Shown here: piece after piece, positions 26,860-34,326 of the stretch
Layout of the letters: the number at the start of each line of letters is the position of its first letter
Position numbering within the stretch: position 1 is the stretch's first letter
DNA from: Rhizobium sp. CG5
GTDB taxonomy: Bacteria > Pseudomonadota > Alphaproteobacteria > Rhizobiales > Rhizobiaceae
Assembly (NCBI RefSeq): GCF_023701945.1
Contig: NZ_JABAEF010000013.1
Location: 62,001 to 126,000 of the forward strand
Direction of reading: 5' to 3'
DNA length: 64,000 nucleotides
Notes under the pieces: generated by a model
What the model saw: only the letters and a program-made list of their open reading frames with translations
Databases searched by the model: none
What the model was told of the DNA's origin: nothing
Translations under genes and position numbers: made by a program

Positions 26860-27348
26860 TCAGGAGAGGGCCTGCATGTAGCGCATGCCGGTGACCGGCC
26901 GCGGGATGAAATCCATGTTCTCGTAGAAGCGATGGGCGGCGAAATTGCCGGTGGCCGCGCTGACCGACAGGTAATCGCAGCCGGCCGTCCGGGCGATTTC
27001 GCGGGCGCGTGCCACCAGATGATGGCCGATGCCGTTGCCGCGCTGGCCGTCGCGCACGTAGAGATGGTGCAGGTCCATGCCGCGCTTGCCTTCCTGAGCC
27101 TTGTAGAGCGGCACGAGAATGGCGTAGCCGATCAGCCCGTCATCGCCTTCGGCCACCAGGGCGGTGATCCAGGGCAGGGGGCCGAACAGGTCGCGTTGCA
27201 GTTTCTCAGGTGTGATGTCCGCAGCGTCGCCGTGATGGGCAGCAAGGGCTGCGATCATCTGGTTCAATTCCGGCAGGTCATGCGGCTTGGCGCTGCGGAT
27301 GACGACCACCGGCGGGCGCGGCAGGGTGATATCGGTATCTTCGGTCAT
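26860..27348 (-). CDS. GNAT family N-acetyltransferase
   Basis: The 162-residue protein has the acetyl-CoA site of GNAT enzymes: LHHLYVRDGQRGNGIGHHLVARAREIARTAGCDYLSVS, then a C-terminal NFAAHRFYENMDF. The substrate is not predictable; small amines, polyamines or amino acids are typical. It is transcribed first in a probable two-gene unit with the DJ-1 protein. Confidence 0.88.
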   Translation of the reverse strand: MTEDTDITLPRPPVVVIRSAKPHDLPELNQMIAALAAHHGDAADITPEKLQRDLFGPLPWITALVAEGDDGLIGYAILVPLYKAQEGKRGMDLHHLYVRDGQRGNGIGHHLVARAREIARTAGCDYLSVSAATGNFAAHRFYENMDFIPRPVTGMRYMQALS

Positions 27349-27398
27349 GTCGAACTTCCCTTAATTCCGTATGCGCCGTCAGGGGAAGCTGGTTGAAA

Positions 27399-27427
27399 CA
27401 ACAAGGCCGCCTGACGGCGGCCTGTTG
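27399..27427. terminator. strong stem-loop in the GNAT-ParDE divergent region
   Basis: AGGCCGCC (27404-27411) pairs with GGCGGCCT (27416-27423), extended by CAAC/GTTG at 27399-27402 and 27424-27427. Between divergent genes it cannot terminate either of them. It may end an unannotated small RNA or be a remnant. The 27349-27611 interval shows no other clear feature. Confidence 0.45.
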
Positions 27428-27611
27428 ACATTGTGATCTGTCGAGCCGCCCTCTAGAGGTAGGCCCAAAAATACGTGCAGGAGATGGTTGTGCGCGTGTC
27501 GATCATGGGCGTTTAGATGCGCTGGATTCAATCGATTGTCAAGAGAGCCGGTGCTGTTCCCAACGCCGGATCGCTGATACAATTATTTCGTCGAGCAACA
27601 GGAAATGTCCC

Positions 27612-27887
27612 ATGTCTGTGCGGTTGGTTTTGAGCGAGAGTGATGAGAAACGCATTGAGAGACAACTGTCGACGGGCCTCTATGCCGATGCATCCGATGT
27701 TGTGAGAGCCGGCCTTGAGATGCTGGAGGATCTTCACGATAGCCACGATCGCTGGCTTGCCGAAGATGTTCATCGTCGGATGCTGAGTGCCGAACAGGAA
27801 CCATCGATTCTCCGGCCTGCCGACGAGGTCTTTTCGGCTATTGAATTACGCCACCAGACAAAGCTTGCCGGACAACAGGATAAATGA
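27612..27887 (+). CDS. parD: ParD-like antitoxin
   Basis: The 91-residue protein begins with a ribbon-helix-helix (MSVRLVLSESDEKRIERQLSTGLYADASDVVRAGLEML) and has a charged C-terminal tail, the ParD/CopG antitoxin layout. It overlaps the toxin gene by four bases (ATGA), so the pair is translationally coupled. It should bind its own promoter and neutralise ParE. Confidence 0.9.
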   Translation: MSVRLVLSESDEKRIERQLSTGLYADASDVVRAGLEMLEDLHDSHDRWLAEDVHRRMLSAEQEPSILRPADEVFSAIELRHQTKLAGQQDK

Positions 27888-28213
27888 CCCATTCGCTCGT
27901 CATCCATCCGGAGGCGGAAAGCGAACTGAATGCGATATATGACTACATTTCCGAACGCACTGGACCTGAGTTTGCCTGGGCCTATATTCGCGGTGTGAGG
28001 GATTATCTCTATCGGCTGAGCGAATTTCCGGAACGGGGCTCGATCAGAGATGCCAATGTCAACGGGTTGCGCCTGATCGGCTATCGCAAGCGCTTGAGCA
28101 TTGCCTTTGTCGTTCGCGAAAATAATTTAATTATCCTCGGATTCTTCTATGCGGGGCGCAATATCAATCCGTCGGTATTGAGGGAGAGGAATCTTGGATT
28201 TGATGGTCCCTGA
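27884..28213 (+). CDS. parE: ParE/RelE-type toxin
   Basis: The 109-residue protein has the ParE fold: HPEAESELNAIYDYISERTGPEFAWAYIRGVRDYLYRLSEFPERGSIRDAN and a C-terminal LSIAFVVRENNLIILGFFYAGRN. ParE toxins poison DNA gyrase, whereas RelE relatives cut mRNA. The long second helix and FYAGRN end favour ParE. It ends just before the convergent MerR gene. Confidence 0.9.
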   Translation: MTHSLVIHPEAESELNAIYDYISERTGPEFAWAYIRGVRDYLYRLSEFPERGSIRDANVNGLRLIGYRKRLSIAFVVRENNLIILGFFYAGRNINPSVLRERNLGFDGP

Positions 28214-28269
28214 GGCCCACCCTGGCGCGTAGCCGAGAGCCCTTTGTGTGTGCCCAAACTCCATAATCT

Positions 28270-28683
28270 TCAATGCTCATGCCCACACAGCCCGTGGTCC
28301 GATAGCGCCCGGATGACATAACAATCCTCGATCGAGTGACCGTCGCAATGGGAGACGATGCGTTGCAGTTCGGTTTCCAGCCGGCGCAGCTTTGCGATCT
28401 TTTCGCGCACATCATCGAGATGCGCCTTGGCGATGCGGTCGGCCTCGCCGCAGGGGCGCTCGGGATGCTGGCTCAGCGCGATCAGATCGCGGATCGCCTC
28501 GATGGTCAGGCCGAGATCGCGGGCATGGCGGATAAAGGTCAGCCGGTCGAGTTCAGGGCGCCCGTAGCGGCGCTGGTTGCCCTCGGAGCGGTCCGGCGCC
28601 TGCAACAGCCCCATCTGCTCGTAATAGCGGATGGTCGGTACCTTGACGCCGGTCCGTCTGGAAATCTCGCCGATCCCGTACAT
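28270..28683 (-). CDS. MerR family metal-responsive regulator
   Basis: The 137-residue protein has the MerR winged helix (YGIGEISRRTGVKVPTIRYYEQMGLL), a dimerisation helix and a metal-binding end with Cys and His in PCGEAD, VSHCDGHSIEDCYV and GLCGHEH. This fits the Zn/Cd/Pb/Co sensors that switch on efflux genes. It is divergent from a cation-diffusion-facilitator gene of which only the 3' end remains. The MerR-type promoter between them (28700-28730) is intact. Confidence 0.9.
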   Translation of the reverse strand: MYGIGEISRRTGVKVPTIRYYEQMGLLQAPDRSEGNQRRYGRPELDRLTFIRHARDLGLTIEAIRDLIALSQHPERPCGEADRIAKAHLDDVREKIAKLRRLETELQRIVSHCDGHSIEDCYVIRALSDHGLCGHEH

Positions 28684-28699
28684 GTCTTCAGAATTCCTC

Positions 28700-28730
28700 T
28701 TGAACCTCTAGTCGCTAGAGAGATTAAGAA
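28700..28730 (+). promoter_or_regulatory. MerR-type promoter/operator with 19-base spacer
   Basis: A -35 TTGAAC (28700-28705) and a -10 TAAGAA (28725-28730) are separated by 19 bases. The spacer carries the dyad CTCTAG-TCG-CTAGAG (28706-28720). Over-long spacers with a central dyad are the hallmark of MerR-activated promoters. It points toward the truncated efflux gene. Confidence 0.75.
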
Positions 28731-28762
28731 AGGATCCAGACGGAATCAAGACCGAGAGGATC

Positions 28763-29026
28763 GATGGTGACGCCAATGTGCGATCCGTGTGGTTGTGCTG
28801 GCGCAATGATGCGATCGGCAATGTCATCGTCATGATCGCTGCCTTCGCGGTCTGGGGCACGGCGACGGTCTGGCCGGATCTGATCGTGGCCGGCATCATG
28901 GCGGGTCTTTTCCTGTCCTCGGCCTTCCAGATCCTGCGCCAGTCGCTGGCGGAGTGGCAGGCTGGCGGAACCGTGGCTCCAGAATGCAGAGCCAGGCGGT
29001 CATGTTCTTGCAAAGGGCTCGTGTGA
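28763..29026 (+). pseudogene. cation diffusion facilitator remnant (C-terminal part)
   Basis: The frame reads DGDANVRSVWLCWRNDAIGN and then two hydrophobic helices with PDLIVAGIMAGLFL and SAFQILRQSLAEW. This is the last third of a short CDF-type metal/proton antiporter that normally follows a MerR regulator. A full-length protein would need about 140 more N-terminal residues, but only about 30 bases separate this segment from the MerR promoter. The 5' part is therefore deleted. No ribosome site and plausible start pair is visible, so it is scored as a pseudogene. Confidence 0.8.
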
Positions 29027-29148
29027 CCACAGTCATGGGCCGCATTCGCATCATGAACATGGGCACTGAGTGTGCTACTTAAAAAGGAATGCAATTTGTC
29101 AACCGCCCGCTCAATCTTTTGCTAGGTTTCGAGGTTGTTTGGTGGTAA

Positions 29149-29183
29149 CTTTTTCGTGGGGCTTGCATAAAAACACGAAAAAG
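29149..29183. promoter_or_regulatory. inverted repeat upstream of TetR gene
   Basis: Perfect arms CTTTTTCGTG (29149-29158) and CACGAAAAAG (29174-29183) flank 15 bases, 45 bases before the TetR start. It could be the autoregulatory operator or a terminator-like hairpin. The rest of 29027-29227 shows nothing else. Confidence 0.45.
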
Positions 29184-29227
29184 CGGGTGTCTCGCCTTTG
29201 TGGCCGACGATTCCTGGGAGTTGGGGT

Positions 29228-29902
29228 ATGTCAATTGTATTGAAATCGCGGGGAGGGCGTCCGCTTGCCTTTTCCGTGGACGAGAGGCGGCGATTGATCT
29301 TGGCCGCAGCCGAGCGTGTTTTCGTGGATCAGGGCTACGGCGCTTCCACGATGGAAGAAATCGCGCGCGCGGCGGAAATGTCGAAGAAGACGCTTTATCA
29401 GTATTTTACCGATAAGGAATCGCTGTTTGCAGCCTTGCTGCAAAGCGATGTCATGCCGGATTTTCCCGAGGTGCCGGCCGATGGTCCAGCGTCGCCGGAA
29501 CTCTTGCGGGAAACGTTTTCGACGATCGCCCGTGCTATACTGGCTCCCCGGCATATCGCGCTGACGCGCCTGGTCATTTCAGAAGCGCCGAAGACGCCGG
29601 AACTGGCCGCCAGTTTCTATTATAACTATATCGAACGGTTCCGCCGCACGGTGTTTGATCGCCTGCTGGAGCTGGAAAACGCCGGAATGGTCGAAGCAAC
29701 CCGAGCGCTCGCCATGATCGAGCCGATCATGGGGATTATCCTGGGTCCGGTGCATATCAAGACGCTGCTATGCTGCGAGATGGCTTGCAACGAGGCGCTG
29801 GAAGAGCGCGTTGATTTTGTGATGAAGCTGATCGGGTTGGAGTGCCCGGATCGGGCGCTGCGGGACACGGCCGAGCGGCGGGCCAAGATTGCGTCCGTCT
29901 AG
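29228..29902 (+). CDS. TetR/AcrR family regulator
   Basis: The 224-residue protein has a TetR helix-turn-helix (RRRLILAAAERVFVDQGYGASTMEEIARAAEMSKKTLYQYFTDKESLF) and a C-terminal AefR-like ligand domain with CC and C residues (TLLCCEMACNEA). The start at 29228 follows GGGAGTTGGGG. No efflux or enzyme gene lies beside it, so its targets are elsewhere or were lost with the neighbouring CDF gene. Confidence 0.9.
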   Translation: MSIVLKSRGGRPLAFSVDERRRLILAAAERVFVDQGYGASTMEEIARAAEMSKKTLYQYFTDKESLFAALLQSDVMPDFPEVPADGPASPELLRETFSTIARAILAPRHIALTRLVISEAPKTPELAASFYYNYIERFRRTVFDRLLELENAGMVEATRALAMIEPIMGIILGPVHIKTLLCCEMACNEALEERVDFVMKLIGLECPDRALRDTAERRAKIASV

Positions 29903-29915
29903 CAGATAGCCTGAT

Positions 29916-30227
29916 TTATTCGTCGTCGGCCGTCATGTTTTCGAGGTAGAAAGCTTCGATCTGTTCCGAAGGAGACGCGGGAAGGCGGTCGTCTTTGGCC
30001 GTGGTGGCAGTCGTCGGCACGGCCGTAGCGGCTCTCTTGCCACCCTCGATGCTCCAGAGGGCATTGGCCAGCGATGAAGACAGAAGGGTGCTGCTGACCG
30101 CGACGCTTCCCGTGGCGCGCGATCGGGTCGCGGTCACGGCTTCTGCCGCGTTCTCATCGCTTTCGATGCCGCTGTACACAAAGCGGTTCTGGTAATAAGC
30201 ATTGCTTAGGCTGCTGTCGATCCTCAT
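29916..30227 (-). CDS. small Ser/Ala/Thr-rich protein of unknown function
   Basis: A 103-residue protein of low complexity (MRIDSSLSNAYYQN opening, then a Thr/Ala-rich stretch and an acidic end). No family or signal peptide recognised. The start at 30225-30227 follows AAAGGG. It lies tail-to-tail with the TetR gene. The upstream 30228-30459 interval is AT-richer and must carry promoters for this gene and the divergent glutathione transferase. Confidence 0.6.
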   Translation of the reverse strand: MRIDSSLSNAYYQNRFVYSGIESDENAAEAVTATRSRATGSVAVSSTLLSSSLANALWSIEGGKRAATAVPTTATTAKDDRLPASPSEQIEAFYLENMTADDE

Positions 30228-30459
30228 AGCAGACCCTTTCATAATTGCTCGTTAACCTTTTATTAACCTTTGAAGCTTGCGCGGGGCTTGCGTCATTCGC
30301 CTTTGCCGCGCATTAGCAAAAATGTGGCATGGCTCTTGCTCTAACCAAATCTGGGGTTCGGCTGCCGTTTCTCCGGTTATCTAGTGTCGCCGATGTGGCA
30401 AAAGGGGCCACCTGGTGCTACCTCTGCGGGCGGTACACGATAAATCCGGAGAGAGACGC

Positions 30460-31080
30460 ATGTTGAAACTTTATGTCGCGCCAGGCAGCTGCTCGCTTGC
30501 CCCGCATATCGCGCTTGAGGAAGCGGGAGCGGATTACCTGGCCGAGAAGGTGGAATTGGGAAAGGGCGTGCAGCACCAGCCGGATTTTCTGGCCATCAAT
30601 CCCAAGGCCCGCGTGCCGGCATTGGCGACCGATCGCGGTATTCTCACCGAAAATCCGGCTATCCTGGCCTATATTGCGCAAGCCTATCCAAAGTCCGACC
30701 TGGCGCCGCTCGATGATGCCTTCGCCTTTGCGCAGGTTCAGTCCTTCAATGCCTATCTGGCCTCGACCGTGCATGTCGCCCACGCCCACCGGCCGCGCGG
30801 CAGCCGCTGGGCGGACGATCCGGCAGCGCTGGAGGCGATGAAGCTGAAAGTGCCGAAAAACATGACGGATTGCTTCAACCTGATCGAAGACAAGATGTTT
30901 GCCGGCCCCTGGGTCATGGGCGAACAGTATACGATCGCCGATCCCTATCTGTTCACGATGGCCAGCTGGCTGGAATCCGATGGCGTCGATCCCGCCCGCT
31001 TTCCGAAAGTTCTCGACCACCGCAACCGCATGGCGGAGCGCCTGGCGGTCAAGGCTGTGCTGGCGTGGCTGAAGGGATAA
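30460..31080 (+). CDS. glutathione S-transferase, beta-like
   Basis: The 206-residue protein has a thioredoxin-fold N-domain opening MLKLYVAPGSCSLAPHIALEEAG, where C11 aligns with the active-site Cys of beta-class enzymes. NPKARVPAL and ENPAILAYIA form the glutathione site, and a helical C-domain with YTIADPYLFTMASWL follows. It conjugates glutathione to electrophiles or reduces mixed disulphides. The ATG at 30460 follows GGAGAGAG. Confidence 0.92.
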   Translation: MLKLYVAPGSCSLAPHIALEEAGADYLAEKVELGKGVQHQPDFLAINPKARVPALATDRGILTENPAILAYIAQAYPKSDLAPLDDAFAFAQVQSFNAYLASTVHVAHAHRPRGSRWADDPAALEAMKLKVPKNMTDCFNLIEDKMFAGPWVMGEQYTIADPYLFTMASWLESDGVDPARFPKVLDHRNRMAERLAVKAVLAWLKG

Positions 31081-31089
31081 GCTTCGGCC

Positions 31090-31389
31090 TCACTCGGCCG
31101 GCTTGGAGATCGGGGTTACGCTGAACTTCAGGCCCAGGGCCCTGGCGACACCCAGAACAGTCGAGAATTTGGGGTCGCCCTTGTCGCTCAGTGCCTTGTA
31201 GAGGGCTTCCCGGGTGACGCCGGCATCGCGGGCGACACTCGTCATGCCGCGGGCCTTGGCAATGACACCGAAGGCATTGGCGATATAGTGGATATCGCCG
31301 GTCTCAAGGGCGTCGGCCAAAAGCGCTGCTTGCGCTTGAGCGTCGGGGAAGAATTCCGAAGCGTCGAAGGGAATGGTCTCAGCTTTCAT
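31090..31389 (-). CDS. higA: HigA-type antitoxin with HTH domain
   Basis: The 99-residue protein has the addiction-module antidote layout (COG3636 type). Residues about 40-85 form an HTH (ARGMTSVARDAGVTREALYKALSDKGDPKFSTVLGVARALGL). The start at 31387-31389 overlaps the end of the toxin gene by 11 bases and has AAGGA eight bases upstream. It is the second gene, after the toxin, the reverse of most type II systems. Confidence 0.88.
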   Translation of the reverse strand: MKAETIPFDASEFFPDAQAQAALLADALETGDIHYIANAFGVIAKARGMTSVARDAGVTREALYKALSDKGDPKFSTVLGVARALGLKFSVTPISKPAE

Positions 31390-31678
31390 CGTCATGTTCC
31401 TTCGCCAGCGACTTGGCGCGCTGAATGTCCTTGGCTTGAGTGCTCTTGTCTCCACCACACAAGAGTATGACGATGGCGGCGCCGCGCCTGACGAAATAGA
31501 CCCGGTATCCGGGTCCATAATCGATACGAAGCTCGCCTATGCCCTCGAAATACTTCACATCGCCGATCAGGCCTGATTGAAGACGAACAAGACGAGTAGC
31601 GATCCTGATCTGCGCTTGCCGATCCGCCAGCTTGCGCAGCCATTTTATGAAATCTGGATGCTGGCGTATCTCCACCAT
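31379..31678 (-). CDS. higB: HigB/RelE-type killer toxin
   Basis: The 99-residue protein matches the addiction-module killer family (COG3657): HPDFIKWLRKLADRQAQIRIATRLVRLQSGLIGDVKYFEGIGELRIDYGPGYRVYFV and a CGGDKSTQAKDI end. RelE-fold toxins of this kind cut mRNA. Its ATG (31676-31678) touches a perfect 18-bp palindrome and has no ribosome site, so the message may be leaderless. Confidence 0.88.
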   Translation of the reverse strand: MVEIRQHPDFIKWLRKLADRQAQIRIATRLVRLQSGLIGDVKYFEGIGELRIDYGPGYRVYFVRRGAAIVILLCGGDKSTQAKDIQRAKSLAKEHDDES

Positions 31679-31695
31679 GTGAACTATAGTTCACA
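31678..31695. promoter_or_regulatory. perfect 18-bp palindrome, HigBA operator
   Basis: TGTGAACTA followed directly by TAGTTCACA (31678-31695) abuts the toxin start codon. The central ACTATAGT could include the -10 hexamer, so binding of HigA would cover the promoter. Confidence 0.75.
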
Positions 31696-31745
31696 GTTGC
31701 GGGGAGGTCAATATCCCGTCGGCTGTGAAGATAAGCGCCTTGCCC

Positions 31746-33869
31746 TCACATCCTGCCCGCCACCTTGATCGCGAACGCATACTCAAAGGCGGTTTCCTCC
31801 AGGCGCTGGAAGCGTCCCGACTTGCCGCCGTGGCCGGCGGCCATGTTGGTCTTCAGGAGGATCGGCGCACCGCCGGTGCTGTGCTCGCGGAGCTTGGCCA
31901 CCCACTTGGTCGGCTCCCAATAGGTGACGCGCGGGTCGGTCAGGCCGGAGAGCGCCAGAACCGGCGGATAGGGTTTGGCGCCGACATTGTCATACGGGCT
32001 ATAGGCGGCGATCCAGCGGTATTCTTCCTCCGATTCGATCGGGTTGCCCCATTCCGGCCATTCCGGCGGGGTCAGCGGCAGGGTGTCGTCGAGCATGGTG
32101 TTCAGAACGTCGACAAAGGGCACCGCCGCGATCACGCCGGCGAATTTTTCCGGAGCCATGTTGGCGATCGCGCCCATCAGCATGCCGCCGGCCGAGCCGC
32201 CTTCGGCGATGATGTTCTCGTAGGAGGTAACCTTCTCGCTGACTAGGTGGTCGGCAGCCGAGATGAAATCCTTGAAGGTGTTGACCTTCTTTTCCATCTT
32301 GCCGTCTTCATACCACTTAAAACCCTTGTCCTTGCCGCCGCGGATATGGGCGATGGCATAGACAAAGCCGCGATCGGCGAGCGACAGGCAATTGGTGTTG
32401 AAGCCGGCCGGAATGGTCATGCCATAGGCGCCATAGCCATAGAGCAGGCAGGGGGCGGAGCCGTCGAGGACAGTGTCCTTGCGGTACAATAGAGTGACCG
32501 GCACCAGTTCGCCGTCATGGGCGGGCGCAAAGACGCGGCGGGTGACGTAGTCGTCGGGATTGTGACCGGACGGCACTTCCTGGGTCTTCAACAGCGTGCG
32601 CTCACGGGTCGCCATGTCGTAGTCGTAAAGCTGGCTCGGCGTGGTCATCGAGGAATAGGAAAAGCGGATGACATCCGTGTCGTATTCGGCGGCACCCTGC
32701 AGGCCGAGAGAATAGGCCTCTTCGTCAAAGGCGATCGCATGCTCTTCTCCGGTCGCGCGGTCGCGGATCATGATGCGCGGCAGGCCGTCGCGGCGCTCCA
32801 GCCAGAGCAGATGGCGGGCAAAGGCCATGTGGCTGAGGATCAGCCGGCCCGGTTCGTGCGGCACCAGTTCCGCCCAATGCTCCTTGCCCGGCGTTGCTGC
32901 CGGCGCCACGCAGATCTTGAAGTCCTTGGCGCCATCGGCATTGGTCAGGATGTAGAAGACGTCGCCGCCTTCGGTCATCGAATATTCGACGCCTTCGTCG
33001 CGTTCGGCCACGATCGCCGGCTCGGCGGTCAGGTCGCTGGTCGAGAGAATGCGGTATTCCGAGGTCTCGTGGTCATGGATGTCGATATAGATATAGTCGT
33101 CGAGCAGCGAGCCGCCGACGCCCATGAAGAAGCCCGGATCGGTTTCCTCATAGACCAGACGATCCTCGCTCTGCGGCTGGCCGATGATATGGTGGAAGAC
33201 TTTCGACGGTCGGTGGTTGTCGTCCTGCAGCGTGTAGAAAAAGCTCTTGCCGTCCGGCGCCCAGGCGCCGCCGCCACCGGAGTTCTCGATCACGTCGCCA
33301 AGATCCTCGCCGGTCGCCAGATCGCGGACCCGCAGGGTGAAATATTCCGATCCCTTATCGTCATAGCCCCAGATGCCAAGGCTGTGATCGGTCGAATGGT
33401 CGATGCCTGCCAGGCGGAAATAGTCCTTGCCGGCGGCTTCCTTGTCGCCGTCCAGCAGCAGCTGGCGGATCGATTCGTCCGTGTGATCGGCGTCGCGGGG
33501 CAGGCGGAAATAGCGCGGCTGCTCGCCGCCGGTGACGAATGCCGTGCCATAGGCAAACGGGCCGTCCTTCATCGGAATGGACGAATCGTCCTCCTTGATG
33601 CGGCCTTTCATCTCTGCAAACAGTTTTTTCTGCAGGTCCTTGGTGTCGGCCATGGCCGCGTCCATATAGGCGTTTTCCGCCTCCAGATGGCGGCGCAACT
33701 CGGCGTCCAGCAGCGTCGGATCCTTGAACATCGCCTGCCAGTTGTCGGCCCGCATCCAGGCATAGTCGTCGGTGCGGGTTATGCCGTGGCGGGTATCCTG
33801 GTGCTGTTTCTTCGGCGCGACGGGAGCCTCGGGCAGGTTCTGGAAGACGGACTTCGGTGTGGAGGACAA
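31746..33869 (-). CDS. ptrB: oligopeptidase B (S9A serine peptidase)
   Basis: The 707-residue protein has an N-terminal beta-propeller and a C-terminal alpha/beta hydrolase domain. Catalytic Ser is in AEGGSAGGMLMG, Asp in GLTDPRVTYWEP and His in AAGHGGKSGR. It cleaves small peptides after basic residues in the cytoplasm or periplasm. The start is uncertain: TTG at 33867-33869 gives the family's usual SVFQNLPEAPVAPKK opening, while a longer frame to 34022 adds an unlikely Ser/Pro-rich stretch. Confidence 0.92.
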   Translation of the reverse strand: MSSTPKSVFQNLPEAPVAPKKQHQDTRHGITRTDDYAWMRADNWQAMFKDPTLLDAELRRHLEAENAYMDAAMADTKDLQKKLFAEMKGRIKEDDSSIPMKDGPFAYGTAFVTGGEQPRYFRLPRDADHTDESIRQLLLDGDKEAAGKDYFRLAGIDHSTDHSLGIWGYDDKGSEYFTLRVRDLATGEDLGDVIENSGGGGAWAPDGKSFFYTLQDDNHRPSKVFHHIIGQPQSEDRLVYEETDPGFFMGVGGSLLDDYIYIDIHDHETSEYRILSTSDLTAEPAIVAERDEGVEYSMTEGGDVFYILTNADGAKDFKICVAPAATPGKEHWAELVPHEPGRLILSHMAFARHLLWLERRDGLPRIMIRDRATGEEHAIAFDEEAYSLGLQGAAEYDTDVIRFSYSSMTTPSQLYDYDMATRERTLLKTQEVPSGHNPDDYVTRRVFAPAHDGELVPVTLLYRKDTVLDGSAPCLLYGYGAYGMTIPAGFNTNCLSLADRGFVYAIAHIRGGKDKGFKWYEDGKMEKKVNTFKDFISAADHLVSEKVTSYENIIAEGGSAGGMLMGAIANMAPEKFAGVIAAVPFVDVLNTMLDDTLPLTPPEWPEWGNPIESEEEYRWIAAYSPYDNVGAKPYPPVLALSGLTDPRVTYWEPTKWVAKLREHSTGGAPILLKTNMAAGHGGKSGRFQRLEETAFEYAFAIKVAGRM

Positions 33870-34326
33870 GGGCTGGTCTCGCTCTATCGGAGGTATCGGT
33901 ACAGGCCTTGAGAGATAGACAGAGGGCGGGCGCCGATCAAGGGGCGAATGAACTGTCACCGATCGGCTCGCCGCTGCCATGGTGCTCGCACAGGATGCCA
34001 TTGTCCGAAAGGCACCCGGCAAACTGCTGAAAACCCATGCTGGCGGGCCCGAATTATTGAAACTGAGAGGCGTAAGAAAATATGCGGGCGGCTTTGCAGG
34101 TCAAACTATTGTGTGGCATTCCTGCGTGTACATTCATCAAATCTCAAATAAGCCCGTATATGTATTGTCGGATGCAGGGCATGACCGGCGAAACGTTAGA
34201 AACGTCTCGCCCGCCCGGCTGGTCAGGAGCATGTCGCGCTCCGAATATCCCTGTCTGCCGACCATGATCGCAGGGGATATCCGCGAATTTGGAGATTGAC
34301 CGCGGTTCCGGCGCGCCCGTTCGGAC
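33870..34326. other. 457-bp intergenic region between ptrB and GGDEF-EAL genes
   Basis: It has lower GC than the neighbours. One hairpin stands out: GGCGAAACGTT (34187-34197) and AACGTCTCGCC (34201-34211), 11-base arms with one mismatch and an AGA loop. It must hold the two divergent promoters. Short frames here look spurious and I cannot support a gene. Confidence 0.5.

Noticed and set aside
32517-33911. 464-codon + strand frame antisense to oligopeptidase B
   Set aside because: The opposite strand encodes a full-length S9A peptidase with its catalytic triad; this frame has no domain signature.
33979-34299. 106-codon + strand frame between ptrB and the GGDEF-EAL gene
   Set aside because: No ribosome site, no domain, odd composition; the region looks regulatory.
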